Origin: Planotetraspora mira
GTDB lineage: Bacteria > Actinomycetota > Actinomycetes > Streptosporangiales > Streptosporangiaceae
Direction: 5' to 3'
Assembly: GCF_016863275.1 (NCBI RefSeq)
Contig: NZ_BOOO01000035.1
Coordinates: forward strand, 124,001 to 188,000
Length of the DNA: 64,000 nt
Every line of letters begins with the position of its first letter. The stretch's first letter is position 1. The position numbers were made by a program, and so were the translations under genes. Below the pieces are notes generated by a model. It did not search any database. It had not been told where the DNA came from and was given only the letters and a program-made list of their open reading frames with translations. This document shows positions 8,625 to 17,820 of the stretch, one piece after another.

Positions 8625-9773
8625 TCAGCGTTTTACGGCCCGCAGCACGACGAACTTCGGGTCGCTCGCGGCGACCTCGCAGTTGCCGAAGAGCCGGCGG
8701 AGTTTCGCGTGGTAGCCAAGGTGCCGGTTGCCGACCACCCACAGCTCCCCACCTCGGCGCAACGCGGCCCGTGCACCGTTGAACATGCGCCAGGCCGTCG
8801 CGTCGGTCGTCGCCCGATGCGTGTGGAACGGCGGATTGTTCAGCACCAGGTCCACCGATCCGGCAGGAACGCCCGCCAGGCCGTCGCCCGCGAGGAACTC
8901 CATCGGGGCGTCGAGGTTGGCCCGGCACGTGGCCTCCGCGGACGCCAGCGCCTGGTAGGACTCGTCGACGAAGACCACCTCGGCCTCTCCGTTGTCCAGT
9001 GCCGCCGCCATCCCGAGCACTCCGTTGCCGCAGCCCAGGTCCACGACGCGCTCCCGGCCGCTGCGGTGCGGGAGGTTCCGCAGGAAGAAGCGGGTGCCGA
9101 CGTCGAGGCGGTCGGCGCAGAAGATGCCCGCGTGGTTGACGACGGTCAGGCCCGAGGCCGGTCCGATTCCCGTGGGGAGCGCGTAGCTTCGCGGCCACGG
9201 GTCGGCGTCCCTGGCGAGCATCGGATCAGGGGAGCAGAAGATGAGCCGGGCCTTCTTCGCCGCCAGCGACGTCCTGGTCGGCCCGAGGATCCGCTCGAAC
9301 AACCGCAACGTCGACGTGTGGATCTCGGTGACCATTCCCGCGCCGACGACGACCGTGTCCGCGTGCACGTGGGGTGCGAGGCGGTGCAACTGGTCCTCCA
9401 GGAGCGCGAGGCTCTTGGGCACCCGGATCAGCAGCACGTCGATCCGGTCCGGGGGAGTGTCCCGGGTCGTCAGGAGCCGTACCGCGTCCGCGTCGACGCC
9501 GTTGCGCTCCAGGTTCGCCCGGGTCGCCTCCTGGGCGAGGAAGGAGTCGGTGACCTGCGTGGGGCGATGATCGGCGAGCGCGGCGACCAGGGCGCCCCAC
9601 CGGTCGCCCAGGACGACCACGGTGCCCGACAGGTCGGCGGGTTCGCGGTCGATCCCGTCGAGGTGCCGCAGCAGGTACTCGTCGGCGGCGTCCCACGCGC
9701 GCAGCGGGTCGCGGGGATCCTCGGGGAAGCGGGCGAGCTCGAGTTCGCCCCTCGACGTCGTCAAACGGTTCAT
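8625..9773 (-). CDS. RlmG/RsmC-type rRNA guanine-N2 methyltransferase
   Basis: At 382 residues this matches the length of RlmG, the enzyme that makes m2G in 23S rRNA. The N-terminal half is a degenerate methyltransferase-like domain. The C-terminal half is a Rossmann methyltransferase with the SAM motif DLGCGNG (245-251) and catalytic NPPFH (313-317), followed by the ATDATAWRMF segment typical of RlmG/RsmC. The exact target base cannot be told from sequence alone. It is the first gene of a minus-strand run and is divergent from the kinase gene at 9932. Confidence 0.88.
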   Translation of the reverse strand: MNRLTTSRGELELARFPEDPRDPLRAWDAADEYLLRHLDGIDREPADLSGTVVVLGDRWGALVAALADHRPTQVTDSFLAQEATRANLERNGVDADAVRLLTTRDTPPDRIDVLLIRVPKSLALLEDQLHRLAPHVHADTVVVGAGMVTEIHTSTLRLFERILGPTRTSLAAKKARLIFCSPDPMLARDADPWPRSYALPTGIGPASGLTVVNHAGIFCADRLDVGTRFFLRNLPHRSGRERVVDLGCGNGVLGMAAALDNGEAEVVFVDESYQALASAEATCRANLDAPMEFLAGDGLAGVPAGSVDLVLNNPPFHTHRATTDATAWRMFNGARAALRRGGELWVVGNRHLGYHAKLRRLFGNCEVAASDPKFVVLRAVKR

Positions 9774-9931
9774 CGCGCCTCAGGCTAGCGAGTCATGCGA
9801 GGTGCACGGACAATCCCGCGTCCGGTCGCCGCCCCGCCCTCGCCTCGCGCCCAAGGGTCCCGCGTCCGGCCGCCGCCCCGCCCGGGGGAACCGTCTCGGA
9901 ACAGGGCGGAGCACTAGGATTTCGTCCTGGT

Positions 9932-12019
9932 ATGCGAATTCGGGGAGATCGGCAGCCCGCCCTTGCGCGGGGCATCGTCACCGTCGTGCTGGCCGGATTC
10001 GCGGGTGTCTACGTCCTTGCCGGATCGCCGCTGGCGATCGTGGTGTTCGGGCTCCAGCTCATCTACGTGTTCCCCGGCCTGCGGAAGTCGCGAGGGTGGT
10101 GGCTGCTCGCCGTACAGGCTGTGGTCGTCTACACCGCGACGCTCGGTTTCGGCACCTCCGTCGGGATCGCCGGCTTCCTGGGCGGGTCCCTGCTGCTCAC
10201 CGCGTGGTGGCCGCTCGCCGTGCCGGTCGCGGTCGGCGCCGTGCTGATCGGGCCGGCCGATTCGGCGATCAGCATGGTGCTGATCAGTCTGGTGATCTAC
10301 GGCCTGACCAGGCTCACCGAGCGGGTCGACGAGGTGCACGCCGCGCGGATGGCCCTGGCGATGGCCGCGGTGGCGGAGGAGCGGCTGCGGATCTCCGCGG
10401 AGCTCAGCCAGGGCCTGGGCAACGGACTCGTTGAGATCACCAAGGGCGTGCGGCTGGCTCTCGCGGACCCGGGCCGCGCGGGAGAGGTGCTCGGCGAGAT
10501 CACGGGGGCCGCTCGCGCCTTCCTCGCCGACGCCAGGAACGCCGCCGCGAGCTACCGCGCGACGTCGCTGGCGCCGGAGGTCGCCACCGCCCGCGCGATG
10601 CTGACGGCCGCAGGGGTGACGACGGACGTGCGAGTGGGCGACGTCGAGCCGGTGGGCCCCACGGGGGCACTGCTCGCCACGGTGCTGCGCGAGGCGGTGA
10701 CCGAGATCCTTCGGCGGGCCATGGCGCGCACCTGTGCGATCGAGGTCGTGTCCGCCGGAGGGACGGTACGGCTCCGCGTCGTCAGCGACGACGCCAGGAC
10801 CGCCGAGGACGAGGGCTTCGGCGACCTGCCCGGCCGGATCGCCGCGGTGGGCGGCACCCTGTCCACCGGGCTCACTCCCGAGGGCCGGCTGGTCGTCGAG
10901 GCCGTGGTCCCCGAGGTCCGGCGGCCGGTGGAGGCCGCCGAGGAGCGGGGAGCATACGTGCTCTCCGTCGCCCTGCTGGCCGCGGTGCTGGTGGGCTTCT
11001 CGGTCAAGGCGCTGCTCATCGTCCCGGGCGCCGGGATCCTCGCCGCGGCCGTCTGCCTCGTGGTCATCCTCGTCGTGCAGCTCAGGTCGGTCGACGGGCG
11101 TCACATGGTGGCACTGGCACTGATGGCGCTGCTCACCTACCTGCCGATCCTCGCGTTCGGCCGCGCGTGGCTCGGCGTGGCCGGGTTCCTCGCGGGCCCC
11201 CTGCTGCTCGTCTTCCCATGGGCGGTGGCCTGGCCGCTGGTCGCGTGCGTGATGGCGAGCACCGCGTTGATCGCGGTACGGCTCGGCCTGCCGCTCGCGA
11301 TGACGCTCAACTACACCGTGAGCACGCTGGTGACCGGTCTCGTCGTCTACGGCCTGATCCGTCTGGCCCGGCAGGTGAGGGAACTGCAGGCCGTACGGCG
11401 TGAGCTCGCTCGTGCGGCGGTCGTCGAGGAACGCCTGCGCGCCGCCCGCGACCTGCACGACCTGCTCGGGCACAGCCTCGCCGCGATCCTGCTCAAATGC
11501 GAGCTGGCGCGTCGCCTGGACCCGGTGCGGGCCCGAGCCGAGTTGGAGGACGTGCTGGTCATGGCGGAGCGGGCCGAGGCGGACATGCGTGCCGTGTCGG
11601 GTGAGGCGCAGGGAATGTCACTGGACGCGGAGGCGCGTTCGGCGCGGTCGGTGTTGTCGGCCGCGGGCATCGAGACCGAGGTCGACCTCGTGGAGCAGGA
11701 GCTTCCCGCCGAGGTGGAGTACGTGCTCGGTGTGGTGTTGCGCGAGGCGGTGACCAACGTGCTGAGGCACAGCACCGCCGGTTTCTGCCGGATCTCGACC
11801 ATGCAGGCGGACGGGGGGGTATGGCTCCGGGTCCGCAACGACGGGGCGCGTCCGGCCGCCCGCGGACGAGGCTCGTCCGGGATCGGCAACCTCACCGTCC
11901 GCCTCGCCGCCTTGGGGGGAACGCTTACGACCGGAGCGGACGACGGCTGGTTCGAACTCGACGCCTGGGCTCCCGTGTCATGCGTGGGCGGTCCCGTGGT
12001 CGTCGGCGGGCCGGGCTAG
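9932..12019 (+). CDS. tandem-duplicated NarL/DesK-type sensor histidine kinase, first module degenerate
   Basis: The 695-residue protein is two homologous halves, each with several membrane segments, a dimerisation helix and an ATPase-like domain. The second half (about 341-695) has a standard HisKA_3 helix, VEERLRAARDLHDLLGHSL with H509, and an N-box EAVTNVLRHS (N609). The first half keeps the same framing (VAEERLRISAELSQGLGNGL and EAVTEILRRA) but has Ser159 where H509 aligns and Glu258 where N609 aligns. The first module is therefore unlikely to autophosphorylate. A TAGGAT box ends 11 bases before the ATG. Its stop overlaps by four bases the stop of the convergent response regulator at 12016, its likely partner. 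Confidence 0.88.
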   Translation: MRIRGDRQPALARGIVTVVLAGFAGVYVLAGSPLAIVVFGLQLIYVFPGLRKSRGWWLLAVQAVVVYTATLGFGTSVGIAGFLGGSLLLTAWWPLAVPVAVGAVLIGPADSAISMVLISLVIYGLTRLTERVDEVHAARMALAMAAVAEERLRISAELSQGLGNGLVEITKGVRLALADPGRAGEVLGEITGAARAFLADARNAAASYRATSLAPEVATARAMLTAAGVTTDVRVGDVEPVGPTGALLATVLREAVTEILRRAMARTCAIEVVSAGGTVRLRVVSDDARTAEDEGFGDLPGRIAAVGGTLSTGLTPEGRLVVEAVVPEVRRPVEAAEERGAYVLSVALLAAVLVGFSVKALLIVPGAGILAAAVCLVVILVVQLRSVDGRHMVALALMALLTYLPILAFGRAWLGVAGFLAGPLLLVFPWAVAWPLVACVMASTALIAVRLGLPLAMTLNYTVSTLVTGLVVYGLIRLARQVRELQAVRRELARAAVVEERLRAARDLHDLLGHSLAAILLKCELARRLDPVRARAELEDVLVMAERAEADMRAVSGEAQGMSLDAEARSARSVLSAAGIETEVDLVEQELPAEVEYVLGVVLREAVTNVLRHSTAGFCRISTMQADGGVWLRVRNDGARPAARGRGSSGIGNLTVRLAALGGTLTTGADDGWFELDAWAPVSCVGGPVVVGGPG

Positions 12020-12624
12020 ATCCAGCCGGCCTCGGTCGCGATGCGGACCGCGTCCGTGCGGTTGCGGGCGTTGAGCTTGCCGACGATCGTGGTGAGGTAG
12101 TTGCGAACGGTCCCCGCACTGAGGAAGAGCCGCCCGGCTATCTCGGTGGCCTCCGCGCCCTCGGCCACCAGACGGAGCACGTCCGCCTCGCGCGGGGTCA
12201 GCGGGTTGTCGGCCAGGTCCCATGCGGTGAGCGCCAGCGACGGGTCGAGCACCCGCCTGCCCGCCGCCACCTCGCGGATCGCCTCCACCAGCCGCTCGGG
12301 TGCCGCCGTCTTGAGCAGGAAGCCGTCCACCTGCGCACTGAGCGCCCTGCGCAGATGCCCCGGCTTGCCGTAGCCGGTCAGCATGAGCACACGGCAGCCG
12401 GGCAGCTTCGCGCGCAGCTCTGCCGCGGCGCCCAGGCCGTCCAGCGTGCCGGGCATGTCGATGTCGAGCACCGCGACGTCGGGACGGTGCACCAGGGCCG
12501 CGGGGACGACGGCGTCGCCCGACTCGACCGAGTCGACGACCTCCAGGTCGGGTTCGAGACCGAGCAACGCGACCAGGGCGCCCCTGATGATGTGCTGATC
12601 CTCCGCCAGAAGCACATGAATCAC
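12016..12624 (-). CDS. NarL/LuxR-family response regulator
   Basis: This 202-residue regulator has a receiver domain (AEDQHIIRGAL at the acidic pocket, phospho-acceptor D54 in VAVLDIDMPG, and the K in GFLLKTAAP). A linker and a C-terminal LuxR HTH follow (LTPREADVLRLVAEGAEATEIAGRL). It resembles DesR. It is convergent with the duplicated kinase, and both genes share the palindromic CTAG (12016-12019) as stop codons on opposite strands. Being placed tail-to-tail is unusual for a kinase/regulator pair but makes it the obvious cognate. Divergent from it is the ABC transporter at 12723, a likely target. Confidence 0.9.
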   Translation of the reverse strand: MIHVLLAEDQHIIRGALVALLGLEPDLEVVDSVESGDAVVPAALVHRPDVAVLDIDMPGTLDGLGAAAELRAKLPGCRVLMLTGYGKPGHLRRALSAQVDGFLLKTAAPERLVEAIREVAAGRRVLDPSLALTAWDLADNPLTPREADVLRLVAEGAEATEIAGRLFLSAGTVRNYLTTIVGKLNARNRTDAVRIATEAGWI

Positions 12625-12722
12625 AGGGGAATGTCTATCAGTGTCCGATTCATGATGACGTCATGGTGCATCGGTGATCGTGTCCCTGGCTCGTCCTCAC
12701 ACAGGTCAGCAGGGTGGAAGCC

Positions 12723-13454
12723 ATGACAGACGTGGTTTCTTTGGACGCGGTGAGCAAGGTCTACGGCAAGGGACAGGGCGCGGTCGCCGCCCTGCGAGAG
12801 GTGTCGGCAGGTATCCCGGGAGGCAGTTTCACGGCGGTGATGGGCCCCTCCGGATCGGGCAAGAGCACACTCCTGCACTGCGCCGCCGGGCTGGACACGC
12901 CCACCTCCGGATCCGTACGGCTCGGCGGTACAGAGCTCGCAGGCATGAACGAGACGCGGCTGACCGAGCTGCGCAGACGCCGCGTCGGATTCGTGTTCCA
13001 GGCGTTCAACCTGGTCTCGTCGCTGACAGTGGTCGAGAACATCACGCTTCCCCTGCGGCTGGCCGGCGTCACCGTGGACCGGGCGTGGCTGAAGGAGATC
13101 GTCGAACGGGTGGGCCTCGCCGGCCGCACCGGTCACCGCCCGGCGCAGCTGTCGGGCGGGCAGCAGCAGCGCGTGGCCATCGCCCGTGCGCTGGTCACCA
13201 GGCCGGAGGTGGTGTTCGGCGACGAGCCGACCGGCGCGCTCGACACCATGACCGCCCGTGACGTGCTCGTACTGCTGCGCCAGGTCGTCGACGGGATGGG
13301 CCAGACGGTCGTCATGGTGACGCACGACCCGGTGGCGGCGTCGTACGCGGACACGATCCTGTTCCTGGCCGACGGCCGGATCGTGGACGAGATGACGGAC
13401 CCGACCTCGGAGAAGGTCGCCGAGCGGATGACCCGGCTGGGAGCGTGGAACTGA
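12723..13454 (+). CDS. ABC transporter ATP-binding protein (MacB/LolD type)
   Basis: A 243-residue ATPase with Walker A GPSGSGKST (41-49), Q-loop Gln93, signature LSGGQQQR (143-150), Walker B VVFGDEP (163-169) and an H-loop VTHD. The order and spacing match the MacB/LolD/FtsE-type group that drives FtsX-like permeases. ATG at 12723 is used, with GGTGGAAG just upstream. The next gene starts on the last base of this stop (TGATG), so the two are translationally coupled. The divergent response regulator suggests two-component control, perhaps of antimicrobial peptide or cell-envelope stress export. Confidence 0.93.
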   Translation: MTDVVSLDAVSKVYGKGQGAVAALREVSAGIPGGSFTAVMGPSGSGKSTLLHCAAGLDTPTSGSVRLGGTELAGMNETRLTELRRRRVGFVFQAFNLVSSLTVVENITLPLRLAGVTVDRAWLKEIVERVGLAGRTGHRPAQLSGGQQQRVAIARALVTRPEVVFGDEPTGALDTMTARDVLVLLRQVVDGMGQTVVMVTHDPVAASYADTILFLADGRIVDEMTDPTSEKVAERMTRLGAWN

Positions 13455-15904
13455 TGATCGGATTCGCTCTCAGGACCCTGCGGCACCGCAAGGCCGGATT
13501 CGCGGGCTCGTTCGTCGCCCTGCTGTGCGCCGCCATGCTGGTCTGCGCCTGCGGGATGTTGCTGGAGACCGGGTTGCGCGGCGAGGTCGCCCCCGAGCGC
13601 TACGCCGGCACGCCGGTGATCGTGGCGGGCGACCAGTTCGTCCGGCAGACCGTCCAGAAGTCCGGCGGCAAGTCGAAGACCAAGGCCAAGCCGCACGCCG
13701 AGCACGCCTGGCTGCCCGCATCGCTCGCCACGGCGTTGGGCGAGGTCGCCGGTGTCACCAAGGTGATCAGTGAGGTGACCTTCCCGGTCTACGTCGGGAA
13801 CGGCCGGGCGAGTGGGCACGGGTGGGAGTCGGCGGGGCTCACGCCGTTCACACTGCGTGCCGGAAGCGCCCCGGCGGCCGCCGACGAGGTGGTCGTGGAC
13901 GCCCGCTCCGGCCTCGCCGTCGGCGCTCGGCTGGACGCGGTGACCGCCGCGGGCGCGCGGACCTACCGGGTGACCGGCGTCACCGCGCAGTCCCTGCCCA
14001 GCCAGGACACGCTCTTCTTCAGCACCGCTGAGGCGCGCCGCCTGGCCGGACGGCCCGGCCAGGTGAGCGCCATCGGCGTCTTTCCGCGAGGGGAGGCCTC
14101 CGCCGTGGCGTCGAACGCGTCGGCCGTGCTGAAGGCCGCCCGGGCCTTCGCCCAAACAGGCGACGACCGCGGCACCATCGAGTTCCCCGACGCGGAGCAG
14201 GCGCGGGTGCGCCTGATCAGCCTCGGCGGAGCCCTGGGCGGCACGTCGCTGCTGGTCGCCATCCTCGTGGTGGTGGGCACGTTCGCCCTGTCCATCCAGC
14301 AGCGCGAGAGGGAGATCGCCCTGTTGCGGGCCGTCGCGGCCACCCCCCGGCAGGTGGGCCGGATGCTCGGAGGCGAGGCACTCCTGGTCGCCGCCCTCGC
14401 CGGGTCGGCCGGCTCCGTCGCGGGCATCGGGCTGGGCTTCTGGCTGCGCGACAGGTTCGTCGCGCTGGGCGCCATGCCTGAGCACCTGCGGCTTGTGGTC
14501 AGCCCGTTCCCCACGCTGGCGGCACTGCTGGCCACCATGTTCGCCGCCTGGGCGGCGGCCAGGCTCTCGGCCCGCAGGGCCGCCAGGATCCGCCCCGTTG
14601 AGGCGCTCGGTGAGGCGGCCCTGCCGGGGACCAGGCCGTCCTGGGGGCGGATGATCGCCGGTCTGGTCTGTGTGGGCGGCGGCGTGGCGCTGACCATCGT
14701 GTTGTCGGCGTTGTCGGTGGAGGCCGCGTCGAGTCCGGTGACCATGCTCACCGCACTGGTCTGGACGACCGCCGTGGCGCTGCTCGGCCCGGTCGTCGCC
14801 CGAGCCGCGACCGGTCTGCTCGGCGTGCCGTTGCGTCTTTCCAGAGTCGGCGGCCACCTGGCCGCCGCGAACCTGCGAACCGGGTCCAGGCGACTGGCGT
14901 CCGTCATCACGCCGCTCACCCTGCTGACGGCGATGACCTGCACGATCCTGTTCGTCCAGACCACGATGGGGCACGCCGCCGAGCGGGAGGCCGCAGCCGG
15001 GGGCCGCGCCGACTACGTCCTCGGCCCCCACCTCCCGGGGTCCGCCGCGCAGGCGCTGCGCGAGACGCCCGGTGTGCTCGCGGTCACCGAGGTGCTGCGC
15101 ACGTCGGTGCGGGTCGGCCTGGAGAAGTACGGCGCGCAGGCGGTCACCCCGGAAGGGCTGGACCGGACCGTCGACCTGGGTGTGGTGGCGGGCTCGCTCA
15201 GGGACCTCGGCCAGGACGGCGTCGCGGTGAGCGAGACCGCGGCCGCACGCCTGGGCGTCGCGGTGGGCGGGCGGATCCCCCTCACCCTGGGCGACGGAAC
15301 GCCCATGACGCCGACCGTCGTGGCGATCTATGCCAGGGGTCTGGGATACGGCGACCTCACGCTCTCCCACGCGCTGGTCGCACCGCACGTGGACGACGCG
15401 CTCGGCACCCTGCTCGTCTCCGCTCCCACCCTCCCGCGGGCCGCGATCACCGCGGCCGTTCCGGGGGCCGCCGTGCTCGACCAGGCTCAGGCGGTGGAAA
15501 CGGCCGCGCCCAACGCCGAGGTCAACTACGTGGCCATGGGCCTGATCATCGCGTTCACCGCGATCGCCGTGGTCAACACCCTGGCGATGTCGACGTCGGA
15601 CAGGTCGCGTGAGCTCGCGCTGCTCCGCCTGGTCGGCACCACCCGCCGCCAGGTGCTGCGCATGCTGAGGCTGGAGACGCTCACGGCGGTCGTGGTCGCC
15701 GTGGTCCTCGGAACCGGGATCTCGCTGGTCACGCTGTCGGCGTTCAGTGCGGGCATGACCGGGTCGGCCGTGCCGTACGTTCCGCCGTTCACCTACCTGG
15801 CGGTGGTCGCCGTCGCGGCGATCCTGGCGCTGGCCGCCACCGCGATCCCGGCCAGGCTCGTCCTCCGGCAGCGGCCCGCGGACGCGATCGGGGCGCGTCA
15901 GTGA
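13454..15904 (+). CDS. FtsX-like ABC transporter permease
   Basis: An 816-residue permease with an N-terminal membrane helix and a large extracytoplasmic domain. Two FtsX cores follow: one around residues 255-400 with LSIQQREREIALLRAVAATPRQVGRML, and one at the C terminus with RELALLRLVGTTRRQVLRMLRLE. About eight to ten membrane helices are expected. This is the single-chain form of the MacB-type permease common in actinomycetes. ATG at 13454 overlaps the ATPase stop by one base; GTG at 13445 is an alternative. It forms the transporter with the preceding ATPase, substrate unknown. Confidence 0.92.
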   Translation: MIGFALRTLRHRKAGFAGSFVALLCAAMLVCACGMLLETGLRGEVAPERYAGTPVIVAGDQFVRQTVQKSGGKSKTKAKPHAEHAWLPASLATALGEVAGVTKVISEVTFPVYVGNGRASGHGWESAGLTPFTLRAGSAPAAADEVVVDARSGLAVGARLDAVTAAGARTYRVTGVTAQSLPSQDTLFFSTAEARRLAGRPGQVSAIGVFPRGEASAVASNASAVLKAARAFAQTGDDRGTIEFPDAEQARVRLISLGGALGGTSLLVAILVVVGTFALSIQQREREIALLRAVAATPRQVGRMLGGEALLVAALAGSAGSVAGIGLGFWLRDRFVALGAMPEHLRLVVSPFPTLAALLATMFAAWAAARLSARRAARIRPVEALGEAALPGTRPSWGRMIAGLVCVGGGVALTIVLSALSVEAASSPVTMLTALVWTTAVALLGPVVARAATGLLGVPLRLSRVGGHLAAANLRTGSRRLASVITPLTLLTAMTCTILFVQTTMGHAAEREAAAGGRADYVLGPHLPGSAAQALRETPGVLAVTEVLRTSVRVGLEKYGAQAVTPEGLDRTVDLGVVAGSLRDLGQDGVAVSETAAARLGVAVGGRIPLTLGDGTPMTPTVVAIYARGLGYGDLTLSHALVAPHVDDALGTLLVSAPTLPRAAITAAVPGAAVLDQAQAVETAAPNAEVNYVAMGLIIAFTAIAVVNTLAMSTSDRSRELALLRLVGTTRRQVLRMLRLETLTAVVVAVVLGTGISLVTLSAFSAGMTGSAVPYVPPFTYLAVVAVAAILALAATAIPARLVLRQRPADAIGARQ

Positions 15905-16001
15905 CCGGGCCGAAAATCTTTTTTGGAGTTGTTTGTAACACTTAGGGGTCTCGGCCCACTTCCTCCTGTCGGAACAAACACCGGGACGAAGGGGGCAGGC
16001 G

Positions 16002-16529
16002 GTGACGGACGATTCTCAACGGTTCACCACCATCTATGACGAGTGCCGCCAGCGAGTATGGGCCTACGTGGTCAGCCAAGCGGGCCGGCAAGTCGCGGAT
16101 GAGGTGGTGAGCGAGACGTTCGCGATCGCCTGGCGGCGGTTCGACGACGTGCCCGACCCCGCCCTGCCGTGGCTGCTCGGCGTCGCCCGCAACGTGCTGC
16201 GTGACAACATCCGCGCCGAGATCAGGCGCGAGTCGCTCGCCGCCGAGCTGCGGGCCTGGACCGAAGAGGACCACGCCGAGTGGGTGGCCGAACGACTGGC
16301 CGTCGTCAACGCGCTGGCCGCCTTGACCCAGGAGGAGCGCGAGCTCCTGATCCTCGTGGCCTGGCAGGGGCTCACCCCCCGCGACGCGGCGCGTGTCATC
16401 GGCTGCTCACCGGCGGCCTTCCGCGTGCGCCTGCACCGTGCCCGCAAGCGGCTGGTCCAGGCGATGAAGACGGCCCCGGTGGCCCGTTCCCAGTCCCGAG
16501 TGCGCAATCTCAGTGAGGAGTGGTCATGA
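16002..16529 (+). CDS. ECF-type RNA polymerase sigma factor
   Basis: The 175-residue protein has sigma region 2 (VADEVVSETFAIAWRRFDDVPDPALPWLLGVARNVL) and region 4 (LTQEERELLILVAWQGLTPRDAARVIGCSPAAFRVRLHRARKRL), with nothing else. GTG at 16002 follows AAGGGGGCAGG. The ATG of the next gene overlaps this stop (ATGA), so the sigma factor and the CU044_5270 membrane protein are made together. No classic zinc-binding anti-sigma factor is present, so the partner may be the regulator. The upstream TTTGTAACACTT segment at about 15930-15941 could be part of a promoter, which I infer only from its position. Confidence 0.9.
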   Translation: MTDDSQRFTTIYDECRQRVWAYVVSQAGRQVADEVVSETFAIAWRRFDDVPDPALPWLLGVARNVLRDNIRAEIRRESLAAELRAWTEEDHAEWVAERLAVVNALAALTQEERELLILVAWQGLTPRDAARVIGCSPAAFRVRLHRARKRLVQAMKTAPVARSQSRVRNLSEEWS

Positions 16530-17677
16530 ACCCGATGGATCAGCTGCGGTCGGCGCGCCCGGCTCACCTCGACACCCCGGTGGACGAGGGAACGAGGGCC
16601 GCCGAGCTCACCCACGCCATGGCGCAGTTCAGGCAGACCAAGCCTGCCCACGCCCGGAAGATCGCCAAGCCGGTGTGGGGTCTCGGCCTGGCCGGCGTCG
16701 CGGCGGCGACCGCCGTCGCGGTCGGGGTCACCGCGACCGGTGGAACGACCTCGGCGCCGAGCGCGCCGGCCGTCGCCCAGGGCGGCACGCAGGGTGGCAC
16801 GCAGTCGCCCGCCGTCAAGCTCTCCGCGAAGCAGGTCCTCCTGGTCGCGGCCGAGTCGTCGCTGAAGGCCAAGGCGGGCAGTGGCGCGTACTGGCACATC
16901 GAGAGCACGAGCGGCAACGCCACCACTGTGGGCACCAAGGTGCAGTACATGGTGAACAGCCTTGGCAAGAGCGAGACGTGGATCGCCCGTTCACCGAAGG
17001 TCGACAGCTGGTGGGTCTCACAGAACCTGGGCACCAAGGCCGCCCCCGGCTCGGAGGCCGCCTGGAAGCAGGACGGCTCGCCGACCAAGTGGACGGTGAA
17101 GATGCCCAAGAATGGCGGCACCGCCAAGCTGCTGATCGACGCGAAGGGCGGCAAGCCCTTCGGCAACCCGATCAACGTCGGCGACAAGGTCGCCGACCTG
17201 GCCGGGAAGAACGTCTCGTTCGCCGAGCTCCAGAAGCTGCCCACGACCGCGGCCGCGCTGAAGGCGCGTCTGCTGAAGGGATACACCGGCAACAGCACCG
17301 AGGCCGACGTGCCACAGGAGAAGGACGCCTGGCTCTTCCAGGTGACCGCCGGCGTGCTGAGCGACATGCCCGTGAAGCCGGCCGTCCGGGCCGCGGCCTA
17401 CGAGGTGCTCGCCGGGCTGAACGACGTCCGGTCCCTCGGCGAGGTGACCGACGCCCTCGGACGCAAGGGCCAGGGCATCGGCAGGTCGGAGAGCTGGCCC
17501 AACGGTCAGTACGAGCGGCAGCTCATCATCGACCCGCAGACCGGCCTTCTGCTGACCGACCAGATCGTGGCCGTGCACGCCGGCGGCAACTGGGCCGGGG
17601 CGAAGCCGGGCACCGTCGTCAACTACAACGCGATCACCAAGGCCGCGTGGACGGACGAGAAGCCCGTCAAGCCGTAA
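16526..17677 (+). CDS. CU044_5270 family membrane protein, sigma-factor partner
   Basis: This 383-residue protein starts with MNPMDQLRSARPAHLDTP, the N-terminal wording typical of the CU044_5270 family. It has an Arg/Lys-rich cytoplasmic head and one membrane helix (about 54-74, LGLAGVAAATAVAVGVTATG). A long extracytoplasmic domain follows, with repeated Trp- and Lys-rich strands. The ATG overlaps the sigma-factor stop. This topology, with a small cytoplasmic head, one helix and an outer domain, is what a membrane anti-sigma factor would need, but no anti-sigma domain is recognisable. It is followed by a strong hairpin terminator. Confidence 0.85.
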   Translation: MNPMDQLRSARPAHLDTPVDEGTRAAELTHAMAQFRQTKPAHARKIAKPVWGLGLAGVAAATAVAVGVTATGGTTSAPSAPAVAQGGTQGGTQSPAVKLSAKQVLLVAAESSLKAKAGSGAYWHIESTSGNATTVGTKVQYMVNSLGKSETWIARSPKVDSWWVSQNLGTKAAPGSEAAWKQDGSPTKWTVKMPKNGGTAKLLIDAKGGKPFGNPINVGDKVADLAGKNVSFAELQKLPTTAAALKARLLKGYTGNSTEADVPQEKDAWLFQVTAGVLSDMPVKPAVRAAAYEVLAGLNDVRSLGEVTDALGRKGQGIGRSESWPNGQYERQLIIDPQTGLLLTDQIVAVHAGGNWAGAKPGTVVNYNAITKAAWTDEKPVKP

Positions 17678-17738
17678 CAGGGCGCTCCCGTTCGTGAACC
17701 GGGGGCCGATCAGGCGGGCTGAACTCCTCTGACAGGGG

Positions 17739-17772
17739 CCCCACCGGATGTTCGTGACGTCATCCGGTGGGG
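17739..17772. terminator. bidirectional hairpin terminator
   Basis: CCCCACCGGATG (17739-17750) and CATCCGGTGGGG (17761-17772) form a perfect 12-bp stem with a 10-base loop. It lies between the convergent sigma-partner and acyltransferase genes. Confidence 0.85.
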
Positions 17773-17820
17773 AGAGGAACGGGGGTCACCCGAGATCTCG
17801 AACGCGGTCCGGCCGGCGAA

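Noticed and set aside
9914-11473. 519-codon minus-strand frame opposite the kinase
   Set aside because: Shadow of the coding plus strand, charged low-complexity product.
13133-15388. Long minus-strand frame opposite the ABC permease
   Set aside because: Composition-driven shadow of the permease; low-complexity Arg/Gly/Pro content.
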